Position numbers and translations under genes: made by a program. A model generated the notes under the pieces. That model saw nothing but the letters and a program-made list of their open reading frames with translations, was not told the origin of the DNA and made no database searches. From assembly GCA_029339195.1 (NCBI GenBank), contig JAPTJF010000213.1:1-64000 (forward strand): DNA of 64,000 nucleotides, written 5' to 3'. Origin of the DNA: Micractinium sp. NFX-FRZ (taxonomy: Eukaryota; Chlorophyta; Trebouxiophyceae; Chlorellales; Chlorellaceae). Shown here piece by piece: positions 23,101 to 35,600 of this stretch; position 1 is the first letter of the stretch, and every line of letters begins with the position of its first letter.

Positions 23101-24084
23101 CCCTCGCTCACGTCCCCCTGTATGGTACCGCCACCCCGCAGGCGAGCGCGCGCTGCGCAACTACCTCGACGAGTTTGACCGCAAGTACTGGGCCACCTAC
23201 AAGGTGCTGGACATCCTGCAGAAGGTGAGGGGGCGCTGTACATGCGCAGCGGAGGGCTGGCCTTGCTGCTGATAGGGAGAAGGCATCGGCGGTGAGGGGC
23301 GAGGTGGGGGTAACCTACAAGGTGTTGGACATCCTGCAGAAGGTGAGGCCTGAGAGAGGCTTGTCTCTCAAAGCCACTTCTTAACTTCTTAACTGGAAAG
23401 GCCTGGGCTGGCCTGCCTGAGGTGTGCGCGCTGCGTGGCGGGCTGGCACTCTGGTGTTCGCGCATCCAGGCAGCAGCTAGCTCCCCACACACCCCTGGAT
23501 CCCACCCTGCATCCAGCTTGCCACCCTTGCCTGCCTGCTCTGAAGTTTGAAGCCTGCCCCCGGCCCCCCTCCCCTGCCCTCTCCTCAGGTGTTCTACCGC
23601 TCCAACCCCGCCCGCGAGGCGTTTGTGGAGATGTGCGAGAGCAGCTACGTGCAGAAGATGACCTTCGACTCGTACCTCTACAAGACTGGTGAGCGACAAC
23701 AAGCATTGCATGTTTCCCACCATGCCTGCCTGCCTGCCTGTTTGCCATGCATTGTGGGTTGCTGCCTCATCAGGCGCGGGCGCACGGCGCTTTCCTTGGG
23801 GTGGACAGCCCTCCTCTCACCCCCTCCCACGGCCCCTTGCATGCTCACGGCGCCCTCCTGCACCTCTGGCGTGCCCTCCGCTCACCCCTCCCATGCTTCA
23901 TGTCCTTGCCTCTCATCAAATGCCTGCAGTCGTGCCCGGCAACCCGCTGGACGACGTCAAGCTGCTGGTGGACACTGTGGGCTCCCTGCTGCGCGCCAAC
24001 GCCCTGCGCGCCTCCGACTCCAAGTCCGTCAACGTCTCCTTTGGCAGCAAGAGCAACGAGGAGAAGGTGACGGCGGCGGCATAA
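20122..24084 (+). CDS. CHLP: Geranylgeranyl reductase (geranylgeranyl diphosphate/chlorophyll reductase), plastid
   Basis: Ten exons: 20122-20442, 20852-21019, 21313-21442, 21712-21833, 22005-22060, 22281-22471, 22782-22946, 23142-23224, 23589-23688, 23930-24084; 496 aa, phase intact. The enzyme uses NADPH to reduce geranylgeranyl to phytyl groups for chlorophyll, tocopherol and phylloquinone synthesis, in plastid membranes. The FAD-binding motif is [15 protein letters not shown] (residues 73-87). Then come [32 protein letters not shown] and the second flavin motif [17 protein letters not shown] (345-349 GDAAG), all characteristic. Residues 1 to about 55 are Ala/Ser/Val/Arg-rich with no acidic residue, as in algal chloroplast transit peptides. 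The ATG at 20122 in ACCATGG context is preferred over an in-frame one at 20080. An echo of the exon 8 end lies in intron 8. Confidence 0.96.
23313..23348 (+). repeat. Echo copy of the CHLP exon 8 end and donor
   Basis: 36 bases repeat 23195-23230 with a single C to T change (35/36). The copied part is the last 30 exon bases plus GTGAGG, shifted 118 bp into intron 8. Using the second donor would add 118 nt and break the frame. Confidence 0.9.
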
Positions 24085-25173
24085 GGCGTCGACGGCACCG
24101 CTGCGGCACATGGGCTGCTCAGGTCCCGCGACCGGCGGCAGAGCAGGCATAGTCCCTAGCCTCGTGCGCCGGTCGCTCCTAAAGCACCCACCCGCCCCGC
24201 CCGCCCGCCCCATCCCGTCCCCCTCTGCTTTTTGCTCATCCCCTTTTCTGTAGTAGCCCGCCCGCCCGCTCTTCATCCCTCTCTCCGCCCCAAATCGCAC
24301 CACATCCCTCAGACCACCGAGCAGCGCCTGGCAAAGAGATTTAATTTGCTACGCCCCCCCGCCCTTGTCCCCACTAGCTTCTGTTTCTGTTGCTCGCACC
24401 CTCCCTGCTGCTCCTGCTGCTCTCCCGCGGCCCCCGCAGCGCGCCGCCCCGTCCACCCCACACACATACCCGACCTCGTCCGTAACGTATGTCTGGCGCG
24501 CTGCCGGGCAACACATCATTCACTCACCCGCCTGCCCCTCACCGGTGACACCTGCCAACCCAGGCACTTGCCGCACTGTCCTTGCCCGTCCCTGTGCCAC
24601 CACATCGCACTGCGAAGCACATGCCGACCAGTGACGCCCTGCAACACACCTCGTCAGACTGCGCCGCAGCGTGAAGGGCAGGGGTGCTGCGGCGCGCGAC
24701 TGAATGGTGGGGTGGATGGGTGGAGGGAGGACAGGGCCTGCATGCATCTGGACAGGGAGCGGGTGTGCTGCCTGCCACCTTCTGCCCGCTCGGCTGCTTG
24801 TTGGGCAAACCCACATGTCCTGGGGTTGGTGCCCGCAGAGTGCCCGCAACTGTGGGCTGGGTGTTACAGTATGGTTTCCGTTGTCAAAAGGGCAGTCCTG
24901 TTAGCCTGGCGGCTCGCCTAGCCACGAAGGCAGCTCAGCACAACAATGGGGGGTGAACGCAGGGGTGGGGGGCAGCGCCTGTGCAGGGGGTGCGCCGCGG
25001 GGAGGGCAACAAGGCATAGCAGGTTGGGGTGGGTGTTGGAGTGAGGAGGTTGGGGGACGGCGTGGTGCCATAGAGCGTGTTGGGTGAGGGTGGTTGTTGT
25101 GTTATGCAGACGGGGTATGCCAAGGCTGGGTCACAGCCGGCCTGCCAGGGTGGGTAGGCGTCTGCCCACTGGC
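24085..25173. other. Convergent intergenic region, CHLP and secreted Ala-rich gene
   Basis: 3' flanks of both genes. A minus-strand TGTAA lies at 24864-24868. No supported gene between them. Confidence 0.5.
24864..24868 (-). terminator. Putative TGTAA polyadenylation signal of the secreted Ala-rich gene
   Basis: Minus-strand TGTAA, about 310 nt past the stop at 25174. Weak alone; position is plausible. Confidence 0.4.
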
Positions 25174-28100
25174 TTAGCAGATGCACACGGTGCCTGCCAG
25201 CGACTGGCCGCCAGCACTGCGCACGCCGTAAGCCAGAGGGTTGCTTGACGCCTTGACCCTGCTCGCAGTGGGAGCGGGTTGGAGAGGGGTGGGAGGGGCA
25301 CCAGCATACTTAACAGCAACAGGATGTCCCAAGGGCAGGTGAACAGCGGCACACGCAGGGGCTCACCACCCCGCTGGGCTGCCAGCAAACGGGCCTACAA
25401 TGCCGCCCAGCTGCCCCAGCTTCCCCCCAGCTCCCTCCCAGTGCTTTGCACAGTCTCCCAACACTTGGCGGGCAGGCGACAATGCCCACCAGCCCCTCTG
25501 GCCCCAGATCCCCCCCAGAGTGCAGGGCTCACCAAGCGCTACAATGCCCATCACCTGCCCCTCTCCTCTGCCCCAGGATCCCCCCCACAGAGTGCAGTGC
25601 TCACCAGGCGCAGAAGCCGGCGCCGCAGACGCACTGCTGCGGGGCGCCGCTGGTGCAGCACTGGTCCCTCACAAAGCCAAAGCAGGAGGAGGCGCCCGCC
25701 AGGTCAGCAGAGGCGGGGCCGGCAGGTGCCTGCTGGCCTCCCGACGGGCCTGGGGCTGGGGCTGCCGGGGCGGTGTCGACTTGCACGGTTGGGGCAGGCG
25801 GGGCGCCCGCGGCCTGGCAGGCTTGAAGGTTGCCAAAGATTTGGCTGTAGGTGAAGGCGGCCGCATCAGCCTGCCAGGGGTCACACAAGTGGTGGTGGGA
25901 CCGGGGCACGGGGTGGGGGAGGGGTGCAGGTTAGGGGGCGGCTTTGAGCAGACGTGCGGCCGATTGGCTGCCTATTGGCAGCTGCGCCGCCAGGCCGCGC
26001 AGGCTGGCAGGCGGTCAAGTTGGGAGGCAACCAAGGCTGGTTGGGCTGGGCAGGCAGCCAGGCAGCCAGGCTGAAGCGTTGCAGCAGGGGAATCTGGCAG
26101 ACCAGCGGTGCCGTCGGCCTTGCCAGCTGGGCTCACCACTGCGGTGTTCTGGGCCTGGGCAGAGGCGGATGACGTGGCAGTGGCGCCGCCCGAGGCGCAC
26201 GCCGTGGCACTCACTGCCAATAAGGGGTGGAGGGGTAGCAAGGGGAGACGTGCTCGGGACTGGTCAGAGGCAAGTAAAAACGGTTACAAACAGGCCACAC
26301 TGCCGGCAGCGGCACAACGGGCAGGGTGCACTCGAGCAAACAGTCAGGGGGATGCACTAGGCAAACACCTGCTGCCTGCCAATGGAGGCAAGCAGCGCAC
26401 TCACGATGCAATGCACAGGCCTCCTTGCCAGGCACTGCTCTGAGCATTGAGTCAGCTCCCAGACTCAATCAATTCCATATCAAGTCTACAGGAGCCAGCA
26501 ACGGGAAGACTGCCTCCATCCGGCCCTGCCCTACAGTGAGGCTTACCCCGCTCACACACAGCCCTGCATCCTCACCCAGCACCCCAGCCACCGCCAGGGC
26601 AGGACGGCTAAGCTCCCCTATGGGCAGGGCAGGGGACCCCGGGCCCCCAACCTGCCATAAGGGCCCACCCGCACCCCCATTCCCTCATACCCGTCACCGA
26701 GGCCACCGCAATGTTGGATGCAATGGCTTCAGCGCTGGCCTCGGCCACGGCGGCCTGGCAGGCGCACTCCACGCTGGCGATGGCGGTGGAGGCGGCAGAG
26801 GCGACGGCGGTGGCCACAGCCGTGGCTGCGGGGCGCAGGGCAGGGGCAGGGCACAGGGCAGCGCAGCGACATGGCAGGGGTGTGTGAGGGAGAGGGCTTG
26901 CTCGACACCGCATCATGGCCGTTCTCTTCACCAGCAGGCAGTGACGGACTCGTGCAAACTGACGGCCAGGAAAGCCCTGAAGCTTCCCCGGCCCATGCCA
27001 GGCTCCACGCACTGTGCACCTCTGAGGAGCGCGCAGACAGAGGGCAGCTGAAACCGGACAAGCTCTGTGTGCTGCAAATCACATGCATAAACATGCATGC
27101 CCACAAGCACCTGAGGAGGTGGCGGTGCCGCAGCCGCTGGCGTTGCCCTGGGTGATGACGGTGACGGTGGCGTTGGCAACAGCAGTGGCTGCACACAGCG
27201 TTTGGGGCACACAGTGAGGGTTCTTGATGTAAATAACAGGTAGAAGGCGGGCAGGCCAGAGCAGGAGGGCATGCCCTCAACACAGCATGGGCGGCGCTTG
27301 CATGGCGCGTGCAGTGCAGTGCAGACGGGCACATGCAGCTGCTGTATAGTAGGATAGGACAGACAGGTACTGCAGTACTACAGCAATTACATCAGGCACA
27401 TGCAGCAGTCAGCCATCACCCACCCGTGGCGGACGCGGTGGCAGAGGCGGCAGCCTGCGCAGCGGCATTCACGTCGCCACCGTTGCACACGTTGGCTGCC
27501 GCCGTTGCCACGGCTTGGGCGGTGGCGCTGCTGGCGGCGTTGATTGCGGTGGCAGACGTTTGGACGATGACGGTGACAGAGTCTGCAGGGGGAGGAAGGA
27601 GGAGGGGCAGGGGGGAGTGGGAGTGTAGCTGCAGGGTTGGCAGGGCCGTGCCGGGCCGGGCAGGGCCTGGCAGAGCAGGAAGATGGTCGGGCACGTGAGC
27701 AAAAGACAGACTGCGTGGGCCGGCATCTCTGCTGCGGGCTGCGCACTCGAAGGCCCACTGGGCTCAGCGGGCAGCAGGCACCCAGGGCTCAGCAGGCAGC
27801 AGCTGCTCACCCCGCACGCCCTGCTCCACGGCGCTGGCAGCGGCCTGCGCGTTGCCGGCGGTGAGGGAGGCAGGGTCCACTGTGCCCCCCGAGCCCTGCA
27901 CAAAGGGTAGGTGGGGTGGGGTGGGGGTGAGAGGGCAGATTCATGTCACAGGACTCAGTGCTAAATACTATTGTTCCGACCAAATGATTTGGCAGCCGGC
28001 AGTCAGACCCAAGGGCGGCGAAGCAAGCTGTTGCCCCACCCGCCCGCGCTCCCAAACGTCGGGCCCATGCCGTGCCCCCCCTGCCAAACGCACCCTCCCC

Positions 28101-30053
28101 CTCCTGCCCCCCCGCCACATCAACCACCCACCGTGGACAGCGCGGAAGCCACGGCGTCCGCGCTGGCACCATATTGAGTGACAGCAAGGGCGGCGGCCTG
28201 AGTGAACTGCGTTAGGGTGCCGGCGGTGACGGCCAGCGCTGTTGCGGCAGCCACCACGTCGGCGTTGCCCGAGCTGACGGCCTGGGCAATGGCCTGGGCA
28301 GCCCCGTTGATGTTTCCGGCAGCCACCAGGGCTGCAGGGGAGGGGCCGAGGGAGTGTGGGGGAGAGTGGGTCAGGGCGGGTGCAGCAATTGTGGGGGAGG
28401 CTGGGTCAGGGCGGCTGTAGCAGTTGTGGGGAAGACAGGGTCAGGGCGGGTGTGGCTTTTATGGTGGACCGTGGGCAGGGCGCCATTGCTCCAGAGCTCA
28501 TGCGGTCCTACATGAGAAAACAGGCATGAGTTCACACCTGCACTTGTAAGCTGCCATCAGGCATGTGCCAGGGGAAGCCGAGGGGCAGCTGACGCCTGCC
28601 TACCAGTCCCAGCTGCAGTTGAGAACCCAGGGCTGCCGGCACACACACCTTGGATATCCTGGGCGGAGCTGACGGTGGGGTCGGGTGACCTGGGGGGCAC
28701 ATAGGGCGCCACCGGCTCCACCCCGGGGACCTACTCCATAGGGGCAAGGGAGGGTGGCACGATCAGCAGGGAGGGAATGATAACATGGGGTGGATTGGTG
28801 TTGACCGTGATGGTTGCGGAACAGGCGGGAAAGCTGGGGGATTGCTGCCTGCCCTGGGAGGGCAGCAGGCACTTGTTCTTGTCGCCCCGCCCAAACAGGG
28901 TTGTAGAGCAGGGGCGTGAAGGGCTCGGCGCAAGTCCAAGCCGCTCTAGTGGGCAGGCCTGTGACAGCAGGGCTGCCAAGAATTTTGCGCGCCCTCATCT
29001 CACTGCGCACCGCCCCTCTCACCTCGGGAGCGGGGCCTGGTGCCACGACAGGGCGCTGGCCGCCCTCCGCCGCAGGAGCAAGGGAGATGGGCTGGCTGGG
29101 GGTGACGCCCGCTGGAGCCTCCTGGGCAGGGGTCTGGGCTGCAAAGGGATCACAAGGGAAGCGGGAGGGGAGGGAGGGTGAACAGGAGTGGCTGTGAGGT
29201 GGGTGGGTGGCAAGGATTGCCTGGGGAGGCAGGCAGAGGCGGGGAGGCGGGGAGGCACCCTGCCACTGCCCAGCTTAGCCCAGCCCTCCTTGCCCCCGCC
29301 TTGCAGGCGGGGGCAGCACGGCCTTGCATTGCGTGTAAGGGCAGCCACCCTGCCTGCGGTCCTCAAGACAGATGACAAACAATGAAAAACGCTTGGCCCA
29401 TGCATGGTAAGGGAAGGCGCTCACCTGGGACGCGCTGCGCACCGGGGCCCACCTCAGGGACCGGGGCCGCTGCTGCCACGGGGCGGGTCGGCACGGCGGG
29501 GCCCACAGCTGCTTCAGGGGAGGGCGGTGCCGCCAAGATGCCGGCAGCGGCAGGAGGCGGGCGGGCCCCAGTGGTTGCGGCAGCGGGCTCCGGCGACGGC
29601 GGCAGAGCGGCAGCGGAGGGGGGAGTTGGGGTGCCGGCAAGTCCAGCACCCGTGGTGGGCGCTGGTGGGGGCGGGGGTGGGGGCGGGGGCGGGCTGGCAG
29701 CAGTCGTCTGTTCAGGGGCGGGGGGAGGAGCCGGCGGCTGCGGCGCCTGCCTCAGGCGGCGCCCAGCCGGCGCATGTTCCCCTGCAACGCCTGCAGCTGG
29801 ATCGGGTGTGAGGTGTGAGAGATCGGCTCGTCACACATAGAAAACGCGTTGAGAGGTTCATAATCTCAGTCGGACACAGCACCCGGCCCTCGACGCACGG
29901 CCACAGAGCAGCTAATGCATTCAGCCAGCGCTTCCATGAGCCAACTCTTCAGGTTGGCGAGGGGAGCGAGAGGTCTGGGTTTGCCCATCCCCCAGCACCT
30001 GCGGCGGCGCAGCAGACCAGCAGGCCCAGGACTGCCAGTCTCATGCTCCTCAT
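25174..30053 (-). CDS. Secreted Pro-rich and Ala-rich repetitive protein with Cys-rich C terminus
   Basis: Twelve exons: 29999-30053, 29425-29790, 29023-29138, 28649-28730, 28132-28331, 27811-27895, 27424-27582, 27111-27188, 26691-26825, 26137-26213, 25605-25870, 25174-25258; 567 aa in unbroken phase. It starts with a signal peptide (MRSMRLAVLGLLVCCAAAG). A Pro/Ala-rich region about 190 residues long follows, including a run of ten prolines, like algal hydroxyproline-rich wall proteins. The middle is an Ala-rich repeat region (AAQAIAQAV, ASAVEQGV, ATAQAVATAAANVC, AVAEASAEAIASNIAVA) predicted to be helical. It contains NAT and NAS glycosylation sequons. The end is Cys-rich (CCTSGAPQQCVCGAGFCAW ... 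TVCIC). I recognise no catalytic domain. Likely extracellular matrix or cell-surface structural protein (inference). An alternative exon 2 acceptor 9 nt inside keeps frame. Confidence 0.78.
29665..29693 (+). repeat. G-rich tract (coding poly-Pro on the minus strand)
   Basis: Runs of five Gs separated by single C/T bases, able to form a G-quadruplex on the plus strand. It encodes the polyproline run of the secreted protein on the other strand. Confidence 0.6.
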
Positions 30054-30922
30054 ATCGCCCTGTCCCCTGTGACAAGCAGCCTCGCACTCCAGTGCGCACG
30101 GTGTGATGAATTATTAATCCACGAGGCGAAAGCCAGGTGGATGCGCCTTCACCCACCTTCCCGCCCACCCTTGGACGCGCCAAGCCACAACCTCTTCCTG
30201 CCAGGGCAGCTATAAGCCTCCCCTCTTTTTTAACAACCTCCCCAGCATTTACCCTCGCTTTTCTGTGTTGTGTCACATGTTTATTGCTGTTCTCGAATGA
30301 AGGGATGCATAGCGCGCATGGGCATGCTGGAGCAGTGCAGGTGTGTACCGAGGCCACAGAAAAAAGAGACGGGTGCGCCAAGGTGCGCCAGAGGCGAGGA
30401 CAAAATAAGAGAGGGTTAGGGTGGAATGGGACCCGAGGGCAGCACGCGCGGGGAGAAGGCAGCAGGGGAACGGAGCGAGGATGTGTGTTGTAGGGTGCAG
30501 CGGAATGGGGGGTTGGGTTTGGGTCGTTGGGGGCACCTGCCGGCAGGCCGACATCGGTTGCTGTCTCTAGAATCGAGCATCAGAAGCAAAGGGCTACGTG
30601 AAAAACGGGGGCGCGCAAGGTCAGGCGGATTGCACTCGGTCAATGGGATGGGGCAACAAGTGGCTGCAAGTCGTGGGGACAAAGCGGAAGGAAGTGCTGG
30701 CGGGTGGGGCGAGCCGGCGAGCGCACATGAAAGGGAGAGCGAAGTCGAGGCTGGCAAATACACAAGAATACATGGGCAAGGCGTGGGAGGAGGAGGCGGC
30801 TTAGCAGGCCCGCGAGCTGCAGCAGCTCGCAGCCCGGCTGCCGCACCAATGGTTTACGGCGGGGCTGAACCCGGCACTGGCTGCCTGACGAACAAAGTGG
30901 CGCCGACCTCAAATCCAAGCGC
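30054..30922. other. Intergenic: upstream of the secreted Ala-rich gene, downstream of ORMDL
   Basis: No gene supported. Around 30100 to 30320 the sequence is AT-richer than average and should contain the promoter of the secreted-protein gene. Confidence 0.5.
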
Positions 30923-32108
30923 TCAATCGCTGTTGATGCCAAAGATGCGCACGCGGTGCATGCTGCAGGCGGGGGGAACGAGTTGGGACCGGCATGGGTC
31001 AGGCACAGTAGACATGCGGACTCGCATGTACCATGCCTGCTTACACAGCTGCAACGCCGCCAACGCCGCCTGCTCCAGTCTGCAGACAACTTCTGACGTG
31101 CAGCCAGCAAGCTGAGCAGCTGCCCTGCACGGGCATCTGGCTGAGCCTTGCCCCATTCTGTAACTCTGGGGATGCATATCAAACCCTGCCATGGGCCTAC
31201 CCCAAGAACAGCCGCCTACAAGCTATCGAAGCAACAGCATGAGCAGGCCTTCATGCGTGCCGCACGCATGCATGCCTAACACCCACTGCCCGCATCGCTC
31301 ATGGGGCCGCCCCACCAACTTCTGACCAGGCAGCAGGCCCCCCATGCAACCCAACTGCCCCCTGCCTGCCCCCTCACCTGCTCATCTTGGCGATTGTGAG
31401 CACCACCACCACCAGGAGGTTGAGGCCCAGCGGCTGGCGCCGGAAGTCGGTGCCGTGCGATGCCAGCAGAAACAGCACCACAGGCACGACAGTGAAGAAC
31501 TTGCGCGTGGCGGTGCCCTGCACCCCGTCGTCAATCTGCTCCCAGAACGTCTGGCTGCACGGGCCCGGGGCAGGAGGCAAGCAGAAGAAGCTGGCGGTCA
31601 GCGCAGGGCCGTGCATGCATCAGTGGGCGGCAGGCGGCCCCAGGCGGTGGGGTGGCTGTGTGCACGCATGTATTGGACGAAACAACACACCGGCTGCACC
31701 CGCATCGTGCGGCATAAGAGGGCGCAGCAGGCGGCGTGCGGGAGCTTCTGCCAGGTGGGGAAGGTGGGAGGGCGCCGCATTTGGTGCCGCAGCGCCCACG
31801 CAGACTGCCCTGCTGTCAACTTACAACCCCCAGACTCACTTGTCGTAAATTCCCTGGTCGTCCTGGATGGGGGAGCCCTTGTTCCAGTGCAGCAGGTAGT
31901 AGGTGATGGCGCCGTGGCCCAGGTGGACATAAGTCCAGGCCATTCCCGGGTCGGTCCAGGAGGCCAGCACCAGCCAGGAGAGGAATATGAGGATGCTGTA
32001 GAAGGCCCAGGCGGCCTTCTGGTTGAGCCACTCGGTGTTCTTGTTAGTTGGCACCGCGGCCAGGCGCACGCCGGTGCGCGGGCTCGTCACCACGGCGGTG
32101 GTCGTCAT
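30923..32108 (-). CDS. ORMDL: ORMDL family protein, regulator of sphingolipid synthesis in the ER
   Basis: Exons: 31840-32108, 31378-31554, 30923-30962; 161 aa, close to the 150-160 aa of the family. ORMDL/Orm proteins are ER membrane proteins that bind and restrain serine palmitoyltransferase. Family blocks seen: NTEWLNQKAAW at the start of the fold, ITYYLLHWNKGSP, the hallmark FWEQIDDG followed by TATRKFFTVVPVVLFLLASH, and the C-terminal MHRVRIFGIN. Four hydrophobic segments are visible (about 35-50, 59-75, 110-125, 131-147). The last exon encodes only 13 residues, yet it restores the conserved GIN ending. Reading through the donor would instead end the protein at KMSR. Divergent from PCH2. 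Confidence 0.94.
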
Positions 32109-32682
32109 GGTGGCTGCCCCTGGGTTGCGGAGGGCGGCGGCTCAGGGCGGGGTGACGCGGGCAGGTGGGCAGCGGCCGCGAGGCAGGATGGGGCGCGGCA
32201 CTCAAGTGAGGGGGCGTGCCAACAGTGAGGGTGCGTCAGAAGTGGGCGGCAAGGTCTCGGGAGACGAAGACGAGCCCAAGGCATGGCACGCAGCAGGACT
32301 CAGCATTGCGTGTCCCACTTTCCGCGCAATGGAATCACTGGAGCAGCGCCTCGCCTATCACCGATCAACGATCGAGTAACTGTGGCAGAGCCTCAACGCC
32401 CGCAGTGCAAGAACCGCGTCGCGCTATTTTTCAAGGCCACCAGCAGCGCTTCTGGGCAGAGCTCACAGAGGAAGCCCTTACACACCACAAGCCTGCCGGA
32501 TAGCGGACACAGCGCCTCACCAGCACCGGTGCAGCAGGTGGCGGCAGACGGCGGCAGGCGGGAGCGGAGCGGGCAGTGAGCGGCACGCCGGCTCTGCGCT
32601 TGCAGGCGCCGCAGGGGCAGCGGGCCACAAACACGACTGCCAGTAGCCCAGATTCTTCGCAGGCTACGCGGCGCAAGCTGGC
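32109..32682. other. Divergent promoter region between ORMDL and PCH2
   Basis: About 0.57 kb between opposed starts. No motif recognised. Confidence 0.5.
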
Positions 32683-35600
32683 ATGGCCGGGCCAGTCATG
32701 AACGGCCACACGGGCAGCTACGGCAGCACCCACATCAACGGCGGGGGCGGCGGGGATGACAAGGTGGTGCTCAATGTGGAGGTGTGCCTGCGGCAAGACA
32801 GCCAAGCAGAGCTGGGTGCTGTCAAAGCCGCGGCGCAGGCCTACCTGTCCAGCCTGCCGTCGGTGCGGTATGCAGAGGGGCCGCTGGCGCTGCCGCCCGG
32901 GCTGGAGGCGGCGGTGCAGTCGATGCAGGTGGTGGACCTTGCGCCGGGGCGCGTAGCACCAAACAAGCTGCTGCTGCAGTGGGACGTGAGCTGGAATGTG
33001 AGTGCGAGCTTTGAAATGCATAGCTGCGGGCGGTCGCGTGGCATGGACGGGGGCAGTGTCAATGCTGCACAGCAGTGCGTAACGCCTGGCCCGCCTGCTG
33101 GCGGTCGTAGCTGCCCTGCTGCTGGGTCCAAAGATGAGCGTGCCTGTGTTCTGTTGTGTTGCTGGAGCAGTGCATTGCGCACATGTCCCTCCCTGTTAAC
33201 CTTGACAATCAAGCCACATGCATGCCATGCTTGCCCCCGGATCCAAGCACCATGCCATGTCCTCTCCCTCCAAAGCAGGTGCTGGTGTTCCAGCTTGATG
33301 GCGAGGGGCCTGCGGATGATGATGAGGGGGAGGACAACACGCCCTCCTACCGGGAGTGGGTGCTGCCCGCGGCGGACTTCCACGGCAGCTGGGAGACGCT
33401 GGTGAGTGGGCGGTTGGGGTGGGGCGGTTGGGGCTGGTGTGGGCCAAGTAAGGGGTGCCTTTGCCTGGTACCTTGCGTGTGCACCCAAGTATGTTGTGCT
33501 GCGGCGCTGCTGCTGCTTCCAACTTTGCCCCAATGGCAGGCACCTCCCCCCTGCAGACCCCCAACTACACCCGGTGGCCACCCGCTGCCTCATGCATTTC
33601 AGCCCGCTGCCGCATGCAGGCCACCCACCCTAAGCTTAAACCGCCCCCCGCCCCCATGCCCCTCACCGCAGTACTACGAGTCGGAGATCAAGCAGCGCCT
33701 GCTGCGCTACGCCACCTCAGCGCTGCTCTTCTCTGAGAGCCGGGTCAACCCCCAGATGATCAGCTGGAACCGGTGAGCAGGGGAGCGGGTGAGGGGTGGG
33801 CTGACAGGAGCGGACGGTGTGGGTTGGGTTGGGTGGGGTGGGATGAGGTGGGTGCCCGCTGGAGGCGCGCAGATTCACATCCTTCTGTTGCCGGCCTTCC
33901 CACCACACCCACTCACTGCCCTCCTTGACCCTTGGACCCTCCATGCAGGGTGGTGCTGCTGCACGGGTGAGTGGGGCCCAGGCGGTGGGTTTCAACGGCC
34001 AGCACTACATTTGCCTGTGGCCCTGCTGCTGGCGGCTGGAACTGTGCTAGCCAGCCAGCTCAGCTTGGGCACTGCCTGCTGGCCATGAAGTCCCCTCATC
34101 TCTCCTTGCCTGCCACTGCACAGGCCACCCGGCACCGGCAAGACATCGCTGTGCCAAGCACTGGCGCAGAAGCTGACCATCCGGCTCAGCCACAAGTGAG
34201 GCAGGCCGCGGCAGCAGGGGCGGCAGCAGCTGGCTCACCACATGCCGGCACCAGCACAGGCGCGCAGCAGCGTCTCCAGGTGGAGCTCTTGTTGTTACCT
34301 TGTCGTTGGCATGCCGTTGTGCAGGCCAGCTGGCGTGTCTGACTGCATTCCCTGACCCCCTCTTCCCGCTGCTGCCCCAGGTACACGCAGGGCGTGCTGA
34401 TTGAAGTGAACGCCCACAGCCTGTTCAGCAAGTGGTTCAGCGAGAGCGGCAAGCTGGTCAGCAGGCTGTTCACCAAGATCCAGGTCAGGCCGGCAGGGTG
34501 GGGCGAGCGTGGGGGCCAGGTTGGGCTGGGTAGGCTGCGGTGCTGGGACACGTGCAAGCGAGGTGGGTAGCAAAGCGCCCAGAGCGTGCACCGCTGCTAG
34601 TGCTGCTAACACTGTTGCGGGCGCCGTGCTGCCGCTGCCGTTGCCTACTGCAGGAGGTGGTGGACGAGGCAGACACGCTGGTGTTTGTAGTAAGGATTGG
34701 CGCGCAGGGGATGGTCTTGCTGTTGAGGGGCTGCCTTGCAGCACACGCTCACTTACGACATGACTTGGAAACAAGCTGCACGTTGTTGCGTAGTATGCGT
34801 GTATACAAGTGCCATATGCACATGTTGGCATGGCATGCTTGCAGCGGCTGCCGCGCTTGTTCCCCAGTTCTCACCTGCAAAAGCGCCCTACCTCTGCACA
34901 TGTGTGTAGCTCATTGATGAGGTGGAGAGCCTGACGGCAGCCAGGTGGGGCAGCAGCAGCCAAGTGCGGAACTAGTTGGCAGCAGTAGGAGCTGCAGAGG
35001 CAACACAGTGACAGCAGCAGCAGGAGCCTACTAAAGATGCAGCAGCAGGAGCACCATCAGTAGCAGTGCTGTGCAGCGGCAGAGGCCGCGGCAGCCGCGT
35101 GTGCCCGGTGCTCACCCCGGCGCCCCTGCATCCCACCCGCCTCTGCGCCTCTCGTCTGTGCAGGAAGGCAGCAGTGGGCGGGTCGGAGCCCGCCGACGCC
35201 ATCCGTGCCGTCAACTCGCTGCTCACCCGGCTGGACCAGCTCAAGGCCTCCCCCAACGTGATGGTGCTCACCACCAGGTGAGGTGGCAGCGGGGTGGCTG
35301 CAAGTTAGACCAATATTGTTGCATGGAACTGGGGATGCTGCTCTGCCGGCTGGACCAGCTCAGTGCATCACGAACTGTGGTGCCTCGTACACCCGGCATG
35401 TGTGTAGCGAGTGCCATGACGACCAAACGGATGCAAGGTGCTCAGAGCGCGCTTGCTGACGCTGCCTGCCGCTCCTCTCTGTGGCCTCCCCATGCATGTG
35501 TGCTTTCCTCACACCCTCCTCACTGCCTGCCTGCCTGCCTGCCTGCCTGCCCGCCCTGCCCTGACCTGCCCTGACCTGCCCTGCAGCAACATCACAGAGG

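Noticed and set aside
29665..29693. CRISPR-like or satellite array at the G-rich tract
   Set aside because: It is a coding polyproline run on the minus strand, with no spacer structure.
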